64,000 nucleotides of DNA from Breviolum minutum Mf 1.05b.01 (GCA_000507305.1 DF239543.1:46265-110264); one strand, 5' to 3'; positions 1 to 11,771 are shown, counted from the stretch's first letter. The notes: generated from the sequence alone by a model not told the origin. Translations and numbers: made by a program.

Positions 1-50
1 AAAACCCATGGTTGTTGGGTACCACCATTTTAGGACCCCCCCATATATGA
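1..50. mobile_element. Partial GGGTGTTTCC-type TIR element (family B)
   Basis: The first bases contain GGGTACCACCATTTTAGG followed by a C-run. This resembles the right-hand core of the family B element at 26623-26724 (GGGGGTACCACCATTTTTGG). Only one end is inside the window, so the inverted repeat cannot be checked. Confidence 0.25.
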
Positions 51-170
51 TTTTCATTTTTGCAAATTTCATGTTGCGATACTTCCAAGCTGTAAACCGC
101 AAAGGAATCTCTGGGTCTCTAGGGAGGAGATATACCGTCCTCAAGCTGAGGCTCCAATCTAGAACTCTAC

Positions 171-231
171 ATGAGCTCCCAAGAGCCTGTGCTGAAGCAG
201 ATTCAGCTGATCAAGGCGACGTGGGGCCGGA
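171..231 (+). CDS. Possible N-terminal exon, unassigned
   Basis: A methionine-initiated stretch reads MSSQEPVLKQIQLIKATWG and is followed by a simple-sequence-like segment rich in Lys codons. The pattern LI-x-x-TW resembles helix A of globins, but that helix alone is too short to assign a family and no proximal or distal histidine exon was found after it. It lies on the same strand as the exons that follow at 538 and could belong to the same or to a preceding gene. Splice ends are not resolved. Confidence 0.18.
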
Positions 232-537
232 GAAAACCCCCACGAAAAAGCCCACGAAGAAAACAAAACGGAAGTTTTTCCAAAAAAGCCTGGGTTTTTG
301 GAATCCATTCACCTCAGCACTTTTTAAAAAGAAAATCAAACATGAGATGTTTTGAGACAATTGTTTTTTGGGGTTTTCGGGTGGCTTTCTTGGGAAAACA
401 GGAGCACCTACGTGCACCTCTTTGGATGCTCATGTGCGGGCCTTGGGCGATTTTGCGAGGCCCAACAAGTGCCAACCACATCTTTCCATGAAAGGCATGA
501 CTGCTTGAACCCGAGGCATGATTTCCGAAGTCTACAG

Positions 538-3134
538 GGCGAGGAGAAACTTCTCGTTGAGGAGCAACTCCATAAACTTCGACTTAAAGGAAACATTTTA
601 CATCACTCATTTTGTTTCCAGAAAAAAAAACATCATGAGCATGACTGTATGGCAGCAAGTTGGGAAATCCCCTTTTTCCGGATGTCAAAAAGGTTATGTA
701 TTGTATTGAATTATATTTGTTGTAATGTAATCTTCTCAAGTTCATAACGTCTTCAACCCACAATGTGGATGTATGAAGCCCTGCAGCTTCCGCAAGGACG
801 TTCGGCAAGCCGTGCGTGCAACGGCTGAATTACAGGCATCGCAGCCGATGGGGCCATCTAATGGGGTCACTTTGGAACGAAAGAGAATTTCCAGCTCAGC
901 AGGTTTTTTTTTGGGCTTCCCCACCCCAAACAAATGGCGGAATTGACATTTTTTTTAAAAGCCAGTTCTCGAAACCTTAGGATAGGCGTTCCAATCCTCC
1001 GATTTTTCAATTGTGGTTGTTGATTTTTCATTGGATTCCCAGGCAAGAGAGACAGGGGAGCTCCCTAAATGGCCGCAAGTGCTGGGTGATACCTTGCTAC
1101 TGCTGTGCAGCCCTAAGACGACCCTCAAGACTTTGGACATTTCATGCAATTTCAGGATTTCAGGGGGTGATTCCTATCAAAACTCACCACTAAGGTGGTA
1201 AATTTGGAGCTCCTAAATTTTCAGTCCCACTTTGTTGACTTACCCAACCACCGGTGAGGTTGCCATTGTGGAAACTCTCAGCACTGGCTGTTGCCAAGGG
1301 TCAGGTGCAAACCCTCAGAGCTGTGAATCTTTTCTTTGGAGTTCTCACGAACTTCAAACTGGTGGGTACACCCTGGAAAATTAACATGGAACCCAAAAAT
1401 TGAGGTTTGGAAGATGATTTTCCTTTTCAATCAGATGATTTTTAGGTTCCATGTTAATTTTCAGGGGTGTAGTGAAATCGAATCTGTTCCTTTGTAAAAA
1501 ACAATCGTTTTTCCCCAATTGGCAGGAGTCTTTGACTCACTTTGTTTCTGGGCCTCCACTGGGCTTGGGGCTTAAAAAAGAACTTTGACGAACTGGAACT
1601 GCTTTTCGTTGGGAAACGCCTGCGTTTTGCTTTTTTTTCTCAGGCGCCAATCTGGGAGCACAACGTTTGCTCCGGCGTCTCATCGAAGTGCTCTTGAGTG
1701 AAAAGGCATTTTTCACGAAAATCCATGCTTTCGTTTCGGTGTTCTGTTTCTGCTTCCAGGTCATCTGTTGCACGCAAGACACAACTCAAAAACGTATCCG
1801 ATAATCAGAACATCTGACCACAGCCGCCTCACCAAAAATTCTTGCATTTGTTCTAATCCAAAGAGCCATTTCTTTCTGAAAAAACCTGCTATATCAATTG
1901 GCCAGGCCGATTTCATGGACATTGCCCTGTGGTTTGCAGCTGAACCATCTTCAGTTTGGATCCCAGGATTTTCTTGCGAAATGGTCCCAATGACTTGAAT
2001 GACTTGAAGTTGCTTCAAAATCTAGCTGGCGGTTTCAAACATTTTTTGAAAAAAATGTTCATCCCGCCGATTTGTGGGGAAACGATCCAATTTGACGTGC
2101 GCATATTTTTCAAATGGCCGTGGTTCAACCACCAACTAGCAATGCATTTGCGATCCCCGCCTCTTCAGGCAGCGCTCCTGACGAGTGGGGAAGCGGTACG
2201 CTTCCTTTTACCGGAGGCACATCCAGAAAGCTTGAAAAAGGGCAGGTGGTTATGCTGATGGAACTGCTGAGAGCATTTTTGGCTTCCAAGTGATATCTTG
2301 GTTAGTATAGTTGGGTTCCACACATGTTGGAACACCAGAGATTGAATAGACAATGTTGTTTTTTAATCAAGAGAAATTTTTCGGAGCTCGGAGCAGGCCG
2401 CAAACGATGAAGAGTTTGTGAGCTTTCGGCAAGTGCGGAGCTTCAAAGCTTTGGTCGGTTGTGTCTTTAAAGTGAAATTTTTAATCTTGTGCGAGTTGAA
2501 AAAACAGCGGGATTTGCAGTACTAATTTTGGGAATCTCTCCCTCTCTATTATACTTGTGTGAATATGTATATATATATACATGTATTGTAATTGTGAGAC
2601 ACTTGAGACACTAGATTTCTTTTTGAAATTCACCATCTCTTGACGCTTAAAAAACCTGAATTTCCATGGACCATCTGACCATCTCCATGTCTGAAAACAT
2701 CGCGCTTAGGATGGTTTACTTCGCACACAGGAGAATCTCTCCTACCTGCAAGGCCACCTCTTAAGGCCTTCATCATCCACCAACAAAATGACATTTTTTG
2801 CGTCCGTGTTTTTTTGGTTCCCGGAAGTTCAAGAGTTTTTTCCACCCCCCTCAAAAAAAGCAAGAAAGCCAAGTTTTTTTTTTTTGGGGGGGGAGGCTAC
2901 CAAAGCAGCTGCGTGTGCATGCCTCGTCCTACTGGCGGAAAGCTGTGGAAGAGGTCCGCTGCTGCTGTGTTTTGGGATCAATGATGGTGTCAGAATGTAA
3001 GACCCGATTTTTTGGGCACCGTCGGCTATGCATCAGGTGCATCTATACTTGCAGCTCTACTTGAGAGTTATCGAGGCACAGTCATGCTGAAAGATGTGGG
3101 GAAATTCTGCTGCCATGCTGCAGACAAAATCTGA
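538..3134 (+). CDS. Multi-exon protein with leucine-rich-repeat-like segment
   Basis: Candidate exons are 538-589 (GEEKLLVEEQLHKLRLK), 787-835, 1043-1155, 1259-1340, 2169-2245, 2387-2447, 2906-2953 and about 3002-3134. From 787 to 2953 the reading phases agree at every junction, which is the main evidence that this is one gene. Exons 1043-1155 and 1259-1340 join into a leucine-rich segment with LKTLDISCNF followed about 25 residues later by VQTLRAVNL, a spacing that suits leucine-rich repeats. The last exon ends KFCCHAADKI and a TGA at 3132-3134; its link to exon 2906-2953 and the link between the first two exons are not resolved. Donors include GA (589, 1155) and GC (835, 2447). The intron 1341-2168 carries two TIR elements. 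Function is unknown; LRR proteins usually serve as protein-binding scaffolds. Confidence 0.5.
1368..1470. mobile_element. TIR element family A, 103 bp
   Basis: The ends read ACACCCTGGAAAATTAACAT and, reverse-complemented, ACACCCCTGAAAATTAACAT; about 24 of the outer 26 bases match. The internal part holds GGAAGATGATTTTCCTTTTC, a motif shared with other copies of the family. No open reading frame fits inside, so it is a non-autonomous MITE-like element. It lies in the intron 1341-2168 of the leucine-rich-repeat-like gene. Confidence 0.75.
2023..2139. mobile_element. TIR element family C (introner-like), 117 bp
   Basis: The left end is CTAGCTGGCGGTTTCAA and the right end TTCAACCACCAACTAG, which is a near-complete inverted repeat. 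The core contains GATCCAATTTGACG, found in other copies. It lies in the same intron as the family A element at 1368. Confidence 0.7.
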
Positions 3135-5410
3135 GATTTGAAGTTTCAAAGTGTGCTCCTGAAAAGACCTTCAGGCTTTCCTTGAGGTGCAAAAAGAGGC
3201 TGGCACTGTCGTGTCGGACATTCTATGAATTTGGTGTTCATTGGAATGGCGCAAATACCATTTTTTGAATATCACAAAACAATGTGTTTTGCAATTCAAA
3301 TCCACTAGTTAGCAGCTTTCTGCTAAAACCCAACCATTTTCATCAGATTTTTTTGGGAAAAGCCAGTTCGACCATGTCAACGTTTCCCTCTTTTGGTTTT
3401 CCCATGACAGAATGCTTCCAGTTTCTGCGAATCGATCGATTTTTCGCCCTGCCCAAAAGGTTCATAGCTTTGTCCAAAATCAACTCTTCATTGAAGTTCT
3501 GCTTGGCCTGTGGGGGAAGCTCAGAGCTTCAACAAAATTGCCATGTTCAAAAAAAGGTATTTTTCGGGTGTAAAATCTGTAGCACTGTAGAACTGTCCAG
3601 AAAACAAAGTGTTTTCTTTAAAAACGAAATCAAAACAAAATTCCTTTGGATTGCAGCACATTGATTGTAATTTTGGGGCTGCAAGTGCAGCAGCAGCGGG
3701 ACACCGAAGCCTTTTTTGATAGTACTTTCAACGCCATAGATACCATTTGGAAGAGGTTTATGGAGACGGTACTCTGCATGTCCAAGAATTGAGGACATCC
3801 ATATGGATTGAAAAATGTGGGTTCTGAAAGAAGCACCTTTCACTGTTTCATATACTTTCACATGGGTGAGAAGCTGGCTACAAAGAAGCGAATACTGTGT
3901 ATATATATATATTATATAAGATAAATATATATATATATATGTATACATAATATAACTCAAACAATTCTAGAAGTTTCTCAGAATTTGCTAGTGGATTTGG
4001 TAATTTGGTAGTGGAATTTTGATTCGAAACGGAGTTTGAGCACAGGCCTTTGCTCACATGGCTATCGACTGACGGGCTGTCGGTCCGCACTCTGCGTGCT
4101 TAACGACCCTGTCACGGGTGAATTTGAAGCACATGTTCGGAATGAAGATATGATGAACAAACAAGAGAAAAAACACATTCCACATGGTTCAGACTGTTTT
4201 CCAAATTCAACACTTTTCACCCAAGAGGAGCTGATCCAAATTTCACAAGACAACTAGTTTTTCAACTGAGTGCTTCAACCAAGCAACTTGAATTTTTTGG
4301 AAGCTTTGATTCTGGAATCCCTTCGAATTGCGCTTCAATACCAGTGATCTAGCTGTAGAGAGCTGAAAGCTCCAAATGGAAAGAGAAAAAAATGGGGATG
4401 TGAACAGAAGAAACAATCTATAGGAACTGGATGACTTATCAAGAACTGTGGGTGTTGAGTTTTTTCATGACACGCACACACTTGGATCAAATGCCGTTGC
4501 AAGTCTTCGGCCAAAGGACCTCCATGCGAAAGAAAAATGAAGGGTGTGAAATTCGGCGGCCCGCATGGGGGGAGCAGATCATTTGGTGGGAGGTCTTTTG
4601 GAGCTTATCAAGCTTCTTTGTGGCCGGTCATGCTATTTTTGGCATGAATTTGGACAGGAATCCTTTAAGCTAGGGGATGGTTTGCTGCGAAGCTGGTATC
4701 ATGAGATTACCCAACAGTTTTTGTTGCAACTTTCTCAAAACTTGTTTTTGGAGTCTGCTTGGACTGGATCTTGGATACGATTTGACAAGATTCGCGTTGT
4801 GTGTTTGGCTTGAAACGTGTGTGATGTACATCCATGTAAAATCTTGACACATCTCAAAAATTGCTGGCTGAAAAATCCTGTCACCAGGTGGGACTTTTGG
4901 AACAAACCGCAGCTAGACAGGACCAAAACGAAGTAGCACTTTGCTGCTTTGCGTCACAGCGAGGCGCAGCGCCTGGAGAAATTCATGTTTGGACCAACTT
5001 GTGGGTGGACATAGTGACATCATCCCCATGTGACTTTTTCCCATGCAAACAAAAAACCACCGTTTCGGACTGTTTCTGTAGAGAGCGGACCAAGTAGAGT
5101 CGTTGGATGTTTTTTTTTTCGTGTAACACAAATGGGCTGCGAAAATGCCTGGATTCTTGCGAGGCTCTTTCTCGTATCAGAAACTTGGCTGAATGGCGGT
5201 GGAACATTCATCATCTGCCTTTGATACCCGGGATGAAGATTTCATTCCATGCTGTTTGACATGGTCACAACTGGCAAATACATTGATGGGTACAGTAGCT
5301 CCCTGAATAAACTGCCTTCAACATTTATATATTGGAAGAATCCCAGTTGACTTTATTCAGCATTGCAAATCGTTGGGATAACAATCAACACTACAAGATT
5401 CGCAAGATTC
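3135..5410. other. Spacer with no convincing gene
   Basis: About 2.3 kb between the end of the leucine-rich-repeat-like gene and the next candidate start. Short open stretches occur on both strands but none shows exon-like composition with splice sites in phase. A TA microsatellite lies at about 3899-3945. Confidence 0.5.
3899..3945. repeat. (TA)n microsatellite
   Basis: Two blocks of alternating TA separated by a short TATAAGATAAA-like spacer. Similar TA runs occur at about 2566, 10313, 11587, 14904, 15302, 21856, 26850, 27170, 33412, 43328 and 55160. Confidence 0.8.
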
Positions 5411-5439
5411 GAGCTCCTCCTCAGTCATTCACCTCTTAG
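5411..5439 (+). promoter_or_regulatory. Candidate spliced-leader acceptor site
   Basis: A pyrimidine-rich stretch (GAGCTCCTCCTCAGTCATTCACCTCTTAG) ends in AG at 5438-5439, with the next base G. The first ATG follows 13 bases later at 5453 and opens a basic, exon-like peptide. Dinoflagellate nuclear mRNAs are known to receive a 22-nt spliced leader by trans-splicing at such AG sites. The function here is inferred from position only. Confidence 0.35.
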
Positions 5440-5452
5440 GTACAGACCCAAT

Positions 5453-5502
5453 ATGCCGAAGAAAACCAAGGGTAGCAAGAGCGCAACAGCAGGAGGCAAC
5501 AG
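5453..5502 (+). CDS. Candidate first exon, basic N-terminus
   Basis: The ATG at 5453 opens MPKKTKGSKSATAGGN, a short Lys-rich start like those of many nuclear or ribosome-associated proteins. The exon ends near the AG at 5501-5502 or at an upstream GA/GC donor. Later exons on the same strand with protein-like composition are listed separately (5957, 7455, 7583, 10181, 12487, 13376). Whether all belong to one gene cannot be decided from sequence alone. Confidence 0.35.
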
Positions 5503-5956
5503 ATTTTCCATGACCAAAAAATCTGACCCCGACTTTTCTTGGGTTTTTTTTGGGGTTTTTGATTTTCTGAGTCGACTTTCTACAGGTTTGGGGTTCACCC
5601 AAAAGCTGTAGGAATTCCTATGTTGGTAAAACAGTGAAACAGCACCCCATTCCTCACTTTAGACTTTCGCCAGGCCGCTTCAAGAAGGCTGTCGGTACGG
5701 GCCGTTTTGTGATGGCTGGTAGTTGGCCAACTCCTGAAATTCAAAACTCCTTGAAATACGGAACATTTCAGATGAATCTGAAGAGTTAACCACAAAAAAG
5801 TTGGAATCATAACCCTGTTTTTTTTGCTGTTGGAATTTCCATGCCTTTATTTGATTCAACTCTTGTGGCCAGGGTCCAATGATGGATGGCTTCAGGACAT
5901 TCAAACAAGACCAGTTTTGCTTGCATCAACAAGGGATTCAAACATTCGTCATTCGC

Positions 5957-6030
5957 CGATGAGTTGTGGTTGTGAGGACCATCGAAGAGCCGATGTATCT
6001 CTCTGTGAAGGCGGACCTTGCTACTGGAAT
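5957..6030 (+). CDS. Exon candidate, unassigned
   Basis: The stretch reads VVVRTIEEPMYLSVKADLATG and is bounded by AG upstream and G|GA downstream. Amphipathic protein-like composition in one frame only. It probably continues the gene that starts at 5453. No family recognised. Confidence 0.3.
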
Positions 6031-6047
6031 CATGATGGGATGTCAAT

Positions 6048-6167
6048 TACCCTGTAGTAATTTAACATGGCAACAGAAAGTGGGTCTTTTGAAGATGTAT
6101 CTCCTATTGTCCTATTGAAAAAAGGTGTTTTCCATTGCTTGGCTAGTTCACTAGTCACTAGAGGGTA
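6048..6167. mobile_element. Degenerate TIR element family A
   Basis: The left end, TACCCTGTAGTAATTTAACA, matches the left end of the copy at 8251, and the right end closes with GAGGGTA. The internal GAAGATGTAT-TCCTATTG motif is also shared with that copy. The right arm is badly eroded. Confidence 0.45.
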
Positions 6168-7454
6168 CCGTGCATCTTTTTTTTCATTCCCTGACACGGA
6201 ACTGGCAGAGTTTGGAAAAAAAACAACCTCAGGTAAAAAACCCAAGTTTTCCTTTGCTCAGGAGGAGAACATCGCCCCCTTCACTGTGCCAGCTGAGGCA
6301 TGCCATGCCGTCTCCTAATGAACCTAAGTTGTGAAGTGAGGAGTTGGCGGAGTTGGCCAACAGGATGAAACTATCAGAGATGCTGGTTTGGTATGAGACT
6401 TCATGAATTTGCATTGGTGAATACGGAAGGAAGCCATTCATTTTGGGATACCGGATCAAAATTGTGGGAAGCCAATTTGCATAGGAGGGATCAACCGTAA
6501 AAAATGGTGATGCTCAATCGCAGAGGGTTGGTCAGTTCTGACATCGTCAAGATGACATGTTTTTATGGCTTCTTAAAGGCCTTTACATTTGAGCCGGAGC
6601 CGGACATGATTGTCAGCTGGAACCTCAGAGGTTTGAAGTCGATTTGTGCTGGTGGCTGCATTCAAGGGAGATCTCCAAAATCCCTTCAACATGATTGAAT
6701 GTTAGGAGAACAATCGGAGACCAAATGTAATAAAGCACGGCATTTTTTTAGGGTGATCCTATCATTCTCCAATTGGTGGTGTTTTTTAAAGATGGTGTTG
6801 GATTCTCTGTGAGTGAAACGTTAGGGGCTTTTACGGTTATTTGGGGTTAAGGGGGATGAAATTGAAATTCTATGCTCTTGTTTGGAGTTGCATGGAAGTC
6901 GTCCCACTGGGAATCCACCAACAAACATCGAACCAGGATGGGGATTTCATCGGAATTTCCTCAGTGGCTCAGGTGTTTTCAAGAATGGCGACAGAGAGCG
7001 AAAGATTTATTGCAACATCGAGCCTAGCGATGAGGAGTGACGTCCGACAAACCCTCCAAAAGTTTCGAGAGAAGCCTCTCTCGAAGCCATCAGATAAGAC
7101 GAAAGCATTTTCGATTGTGAAATGAAGTTTGAAATGAAGAATATGAGGGAATCTGAAACAAAGACTATTAGAGTGGTTCACCTTCAGTTTTTTTTTGGGG
7201 GGATGTTTTGTGGATGTCACTTGCAGGAAGCAGCAAGTGTCAAGGCTTTGCAGGACCACAACTTGGGTGGACTAAGAGAGATGACCTGCCATGGCAATGG
7301 CTTAAAATTTGGAGTACTCCAAACAAAAACACCCCAAGAGTGGTCATTGGTGGGTTCCAATTTGGTTGGGGTTTTTCAATATAGTTTCGAAGGGCTTGAT
7401 GCTGCCTATCAAGATCGACTCGTTGGTGGATTTTTGATGAAATGAAAAAAAAAC

Positions 7455-7558
7455 ACCAACACCAGGAGGAGGCCAACAAGCAGGGCTTGGAGTTCTTCCC
7501 TTCCATCGTGATCATGGCGGGACGATTCCTCAGCAGAGCCCGTGGTGATCCCCACAAG
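7455..7558 (+). CDS. Exon candidate, unassigned
   Basis: The frame reads EEANKQGLEFFPSIVIMAG and then RFLSRARGDPHK, ending at AAG|GTGAGC (7558), a good GT donor in phase 0. The upstream boundary is not clear. No family recognised. Confidence 0.35.
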
Positions 7559-7582
7559 GTGAGCAATGGGAACAGCGGGGGG

Positions 7583-7703
7583 ATTTGGAACCGAAGTCGG
7601 CCACAAGGGTCGTGGTTCTCACGATGTTCGCGGCGAACCGGGTTCCCGGCAGGCCATCAAGCTGATGCTTGCGACGCAAGAATGGAAGGCAGACTACTTC
7701 AAG
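7583..7703 (+). CDS. Exon candidate, glycine-rich
   Basis: The frame reads GFGTEVGHKGRGSHDVRG and then QAIKLMLATQEWKADYFK, ending at AAG|GTGGGC (7703) in phase 0. It follows the exon ending at 7558 after only about 24 bases, which is too short for a normal intron, so one of the two boundaries is probably wrong. No family recognised. Confidence 0.3.
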
Positions 7704-8250
7704 GTGGGCGCTTCTGGAAAACATCAAAAGATCCTTGTGGAGTCGAGGAAAAATCAAGTAGCAAACACAACACAGCAATATGGTACAAAATGTAGAAGTT
7801 GTAAGCAGCCTTGTGACATGAAAATGAAACAAAGCGTTGCATTTAGCTTCGAGCGAGATCTAACTTGCAGAGAAAAACATCGCCACAAATGTTGCAGCCA
7901 CATTTCCTGTATTCCCTTGTGTCAGGTGGGACCTGTTTCAGATGATCAGGTTTTTGAAGACCTTAAGTACCAAGCTTATGTGCATGCTTTTCCTGTTCAG
8001 ACTTCAGATGCATCCACTTTCTGTATTTTTTTCAACTTTTGGCAAATTAAATATGACTTCCTTGGACCAGCAGCATTTGCTCACAATTTTTCATGGATTG
8101 GGTTGCCTTTAAGGTATGGCGTAGTCTACTTCTGTGGAAGGGACTACGGATTGAGGCTCAACACCCTACAAAACGAACCTGCAAGCTGCGGTGAAGCTAA
8201 AAAATCCTGGTATTTTTTTTGATCAAGAAAGTGAGAGAAGTAGGGTGGGG

Positions 8251-8355
8251 TACCCTTCGGTAAACTAACATGGCAATGGAAAATGGACCAGTTGAAGATG
8301 TATTCCCTATTGAAAATGGGGATTTTCCATTGCCATGTTAGTTTACTGGAGGGTA
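8251..8355. mobile_element. TIR element family A, 105 bp, well preserved
   Basis: The ends TACCCTTCGGTAAACTAACA and, reversed, TACCCTCCAGTAAACTAACA continue as an almost perfect inverted repeat for about 34 bases, leaving a central loop of about 35 bases. This is the best preserved palindrome of the family in the window. Confidence 0.8.
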
Positions 8356-9248
8356 AACTGATCTTCTTCTGGATTTCTGTCATATCTCAGCTTGACCTGT
8401 CTCGAGTCTCTGTGTTTTAAAGGCCTACCATTGTTTGCAGAGCGAATCGAATTCCAGACGAGTGGTACAAGGACAAGTCATGAGGAGTTGTTATGCTTAC
8501 CGAAAAGTGAAGCCTTCCGTTTCCTTGAAACCTTGAGGTTCCCAGTCTTTGTTCCAGCAAAACCTGTCAAATGGATTGTAGACTGAGAAGTCTTTGGAAC
8601 CTATCAACCCTTTCCCGTGGGTTCAGTGTTTCGCTGGGGAGCCACCTGATGACTTTCCGGAACTTTTTCAGGACAAGAGAGCAGGCATTGAACGACTGAT
8701 CAAGGTCTTGATTTTTTGTATGGAGTACATGGTTCGATACATGGTTGTGCCCAGTCCTTAGGCCTGAAAAACTGATGGAAGCAGCACTGCCTTTTTCAGC
8801 TTTTTCATATGAATGTCTTTGCTTGTCAAAGACTGGTAGAAAAAAGACATGGCGGCAGTAACAGGATTGAAGATTTACAAATTTTCTGATTGATTCACCA
8901 ATCATGCAATACTTCCTGCTTGCTTTCATAGAGACTCTCACATTTCACCGTTGATCAAGGCCCGGGAGGATCGAGAACAATTGCCTTGTGGTTGACCTAA
9001 AGGGTTCGACACCCAGGTTTTGGTAACAATGGCAAGAGTGGATGAACCTCGAAATCACTGTGGGGACCAAATCCTCACTTTTTTTTAATTTTTGCATGAT
9101 TTTTGCTTCTCTAGATTTTTGTTGGGAAAGGAAGGAATATGAATTCTGAATGAAGTTGTTTTGGCTTCATGGCCCATGATGTTTTCCAGGCATCCAACCA
9201 AATCCAGTTCTGACAAGAGATACTCATTGACACAACTGGTCACCAATA

Positions 9249-9371
9249 GGTGTTTCCGAAAAAATAGGTTTTTCCCCCCCAACTCATCCATTAAAAATAG
9301 AGGTTTTCCATTTTTTTTATAAACCATCCATTTTGGGGGGGTTTGGGTACCCCTATTTTTGGAAACCCCCC
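9249..9371. mobile_element. TIR element family B
   Basis: Starts GGTGTTTCCGAAAAAATAGG and ends CCTATTTTTGGAAACCCCCC. The middle holds TATAAACCATCCATTTTGGG, the core shared by all family B copies. Confidence 0.7.
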
Positions 9372-9446
9372 AATTGCGAGTTCTTTCCAGGGGTTCTTGT
9401 GTTGCAAAAGCATCCTTTTTGTCACACAGAGTTTCTGGGACGAGGT

Positions 9447-9521
9447 TTGGGCATCTCCGGCGTTCCCATCTCGGCCTTGTCTCAGATCTACTCGGTCTTT
9501 CCAGCCAGATTGGGATTGTAA
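9447..9521 (+). CDS. Terminal exon candidate, unassigned
   Basis: After AG|G at about 9446 the frame reads LGISGVPISALSQIYSVFPA and ends ARLGL with TAA at 9519-9521. The composition is protein-like, but the exon is short and other frames are also open. Confidence 0.22.
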   Translation: MGISGVPISALSQIYSVFPARLGL

Positions 9522-9533
9522 AAACACTACTAC

Positions 9534-9632
9534 GGTAGGTGGTGGTTTCAACTATTTTTTTAATTTTCACCCCGAAAATTGGGGAAGATTCTCATTTCGA
9601 CTCATATTTTTGAGATGGTTTGAAACTATCAT
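9534..9632. mobile_element. TIR element family C
   Basis: Left end TAGGTGGTGGTTTCAAC, right end GGTTTGAAACTATC (degenerate), with the shared core TTTTCACCCCGAAAATTGGGG. Confidence 0.6.
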
Positions 9633-10180
9633 TTAGCATGACCCGTTATACAGCATGGGGTCTACAAGCAATTTGTGGCATGATGGGCCTTTCAACTTTG
9701 AGTTGAATTTCCGCCAGGTCATGAGCCATCATTACATTGGTCGGGTGTTCAGATTCTATGTGGTGAACATGTCCAGTGGCCTTAGCACAATTGCTGGCTG
9801 GGTCTGCCTGTCCTGTTGTCGTTTGGAGGCGCCTCCGTGTTTGGAAGCTTTTTTTGGTGCAGCCTCCACATATGACAGGTGAAAGGTCTTCTCACGGACC
9901 GTCAAAAGTTGGGGAGCCTAAAATCGACAGATTGACAGATGTCATTTTCTTGATGCTTCCTTCATCCTCTTGCCCCATTTCAATTTTTTTTGTTGTTGCG
10001 GGAGCCCAAAACATGTGTGAAACCAAAAATAAAATAGGTGTGATTTCCGAAAACTCCAAGATGTGCTTTTTTGACTTTTCTTGAGGCAAAAACTGCAACT
10101 TTTGGATAATTTGGATGACCTGAAGAAGGCAGGAAAAACACAAAAAAAAACGTTGCCCCCCCAACTGCACGGCTCCACCC

Positions 10181-10251
10181 GTAACGAAGCTGCTGCGACA
10201 TGAGGACTTCGCACAGCATCAACTCGAAGAGGATCTGGGCCTCCTTCTTAG
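10181..10251 (+). CDS. Exon candidate, acidic helix
   Basis: The frame reads VTKLLRHEDFAQHQLEEDLG, then LLL, and ends at an AG (10251). The composition is helix-like. No family recognised. It belongs to the + strand series between 5.4 and 13.5 kb. Confidence 0.3.
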
Positions 10252-11504
10252 ACGGGTTTTTAGAGTTTGGAGAGAATTTGATGGGATGCATATATGATGG
10301 ATGTTTTCATAGTATATATATATAAGTATACTAATACGCCTACTCGTATGTCTTAGAAGGGTACCGTATTCATTCTTCATGTTTGTTTTGCGTGTGACAT
10401 CCTGGATAGCTTTCACAAGAAAACCAGAGAACCGTAGCTCACCAATTTGAAGAAATTCAACATCTCACTTCCAAGCTTCCGCTTTTGTTGTCTTGTCATG
10501 TCTTGTCCATTCTGTGAGAGACTTAGGGTGAATTGGAATTGAATTGGATTCCGAGGTGGAACTAGGCCCATGATCAAAACCTTCTTCCCTTTCCCCTTGC
10601 AGGCTCGACACTTAAAGTTTTGTAGCCCATCTTTAATGAACGCTTCGAGATGAATTTCATTCCATGGCAGGGCCCTCCTTTTGAAAAAGGATCCACGGAA
10701 AGTGGGGATCCTTAGATTCGTCCAAATGAGAAACTTCGAACGGCGAGAGCCAACCCATGCATCTTGAAGATGGTTCGCTTGTTGCACGTTCAGAGTTGAA
10801 GAAACCTTGAATCAAGATCAACAAGTACAACTTATGAGACAAAATCGAAACCAATTACAAAAAAAGTGAAGAGGAACCAACAACATGGAAGGACAACAAG
10901 AACTTCTTACACTTTCCAACAACAAAGCAAGATACTAAATAAGCACTGAACAAAACATGTTGTAAAATTGAGAGCTTTCAGGCGGAACCAGCAAGCCGTA
11001 CGAGGGAGCACATAAGGTGGGAAACGTTGATCTTCCCGCCATGGCGTTTCAAAGGGCGGCTGGTTGCCAAAGTCGCACGCTTGGCAGGTGCTCTCGGCTA
11101 TGGGCGCAAGGGGAAAGCTATGGAATCCAAGCAAGAGCAAGGAGGCACGGCTGGTTGTTGTCTCTGTTTTCTTTTTGGATATCAAACACCAAATTGTGAA
11201 TCCGATGGGTATTTTTAAATTTCTGCTAATATGATTGTCTTACTTAGTGATGTGCAGCCGCAACCGTTGTTATTTTGATCTCGAATTTTTGTAGATGTCC
11301 ATCACTTTAAAAGGGCGGCTAACCTGCACAGCATTCTCCACAGGAGAATTGCAGTCTGGAGTACTCCCCAGAAGTGTGGATGCCAAGATCTACTGTTGTA
11401 TCAGAGTTGATTTCCCCATGACAGCTGTTGAGAGGGTTAAGGACATTTTTGGGGGGAAGGCAAATGGGTTTTTGCTTGGAAAATTCACGGCTCTTCCAGC
11501 CCAA

Positions 11505-11590
11505 AGTCATGGAGGTTTGGTGAAAAGATGATTTTTTCCTTTTCAATTGGGTGAGTTTCAGGTTCCAGCTGTTAATTTTCCGGGGTGTAT
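11505..11590. mobile_element. Eroded TIR element family A
   Basis: The right arm GTTCCAGCTGTTAATTTTCC, then GGGGTGTA, and the internal AAGATGATTTTTTCCTTTTC match family A. The left arm is not recognisable. A TA microsatellite follows directly. Confidence 0.45.
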
Positions 11591-11771
11591 ATATATATAT
11601 ATACATATTGCTCACAGTTTGTTGGCATCATCCAAGGCTTATGACTGGTTCGTGTCCAACAGTCTTCCAGTACCTCCTGATTGCCATAGACAGCATGAGG
11701 CAGGGGATCCACTTTCAACCACTTGAAGTTTCAACTTCACAGCTTTCATCCTGCTTCCCAACGAAAGGGAA

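Noticed and set aside
171-231. Globin assignment from the LIKATW motif
   Set aside because: One helix-like motif of a few residues, with no later globin exons or heme-binding histidines found.
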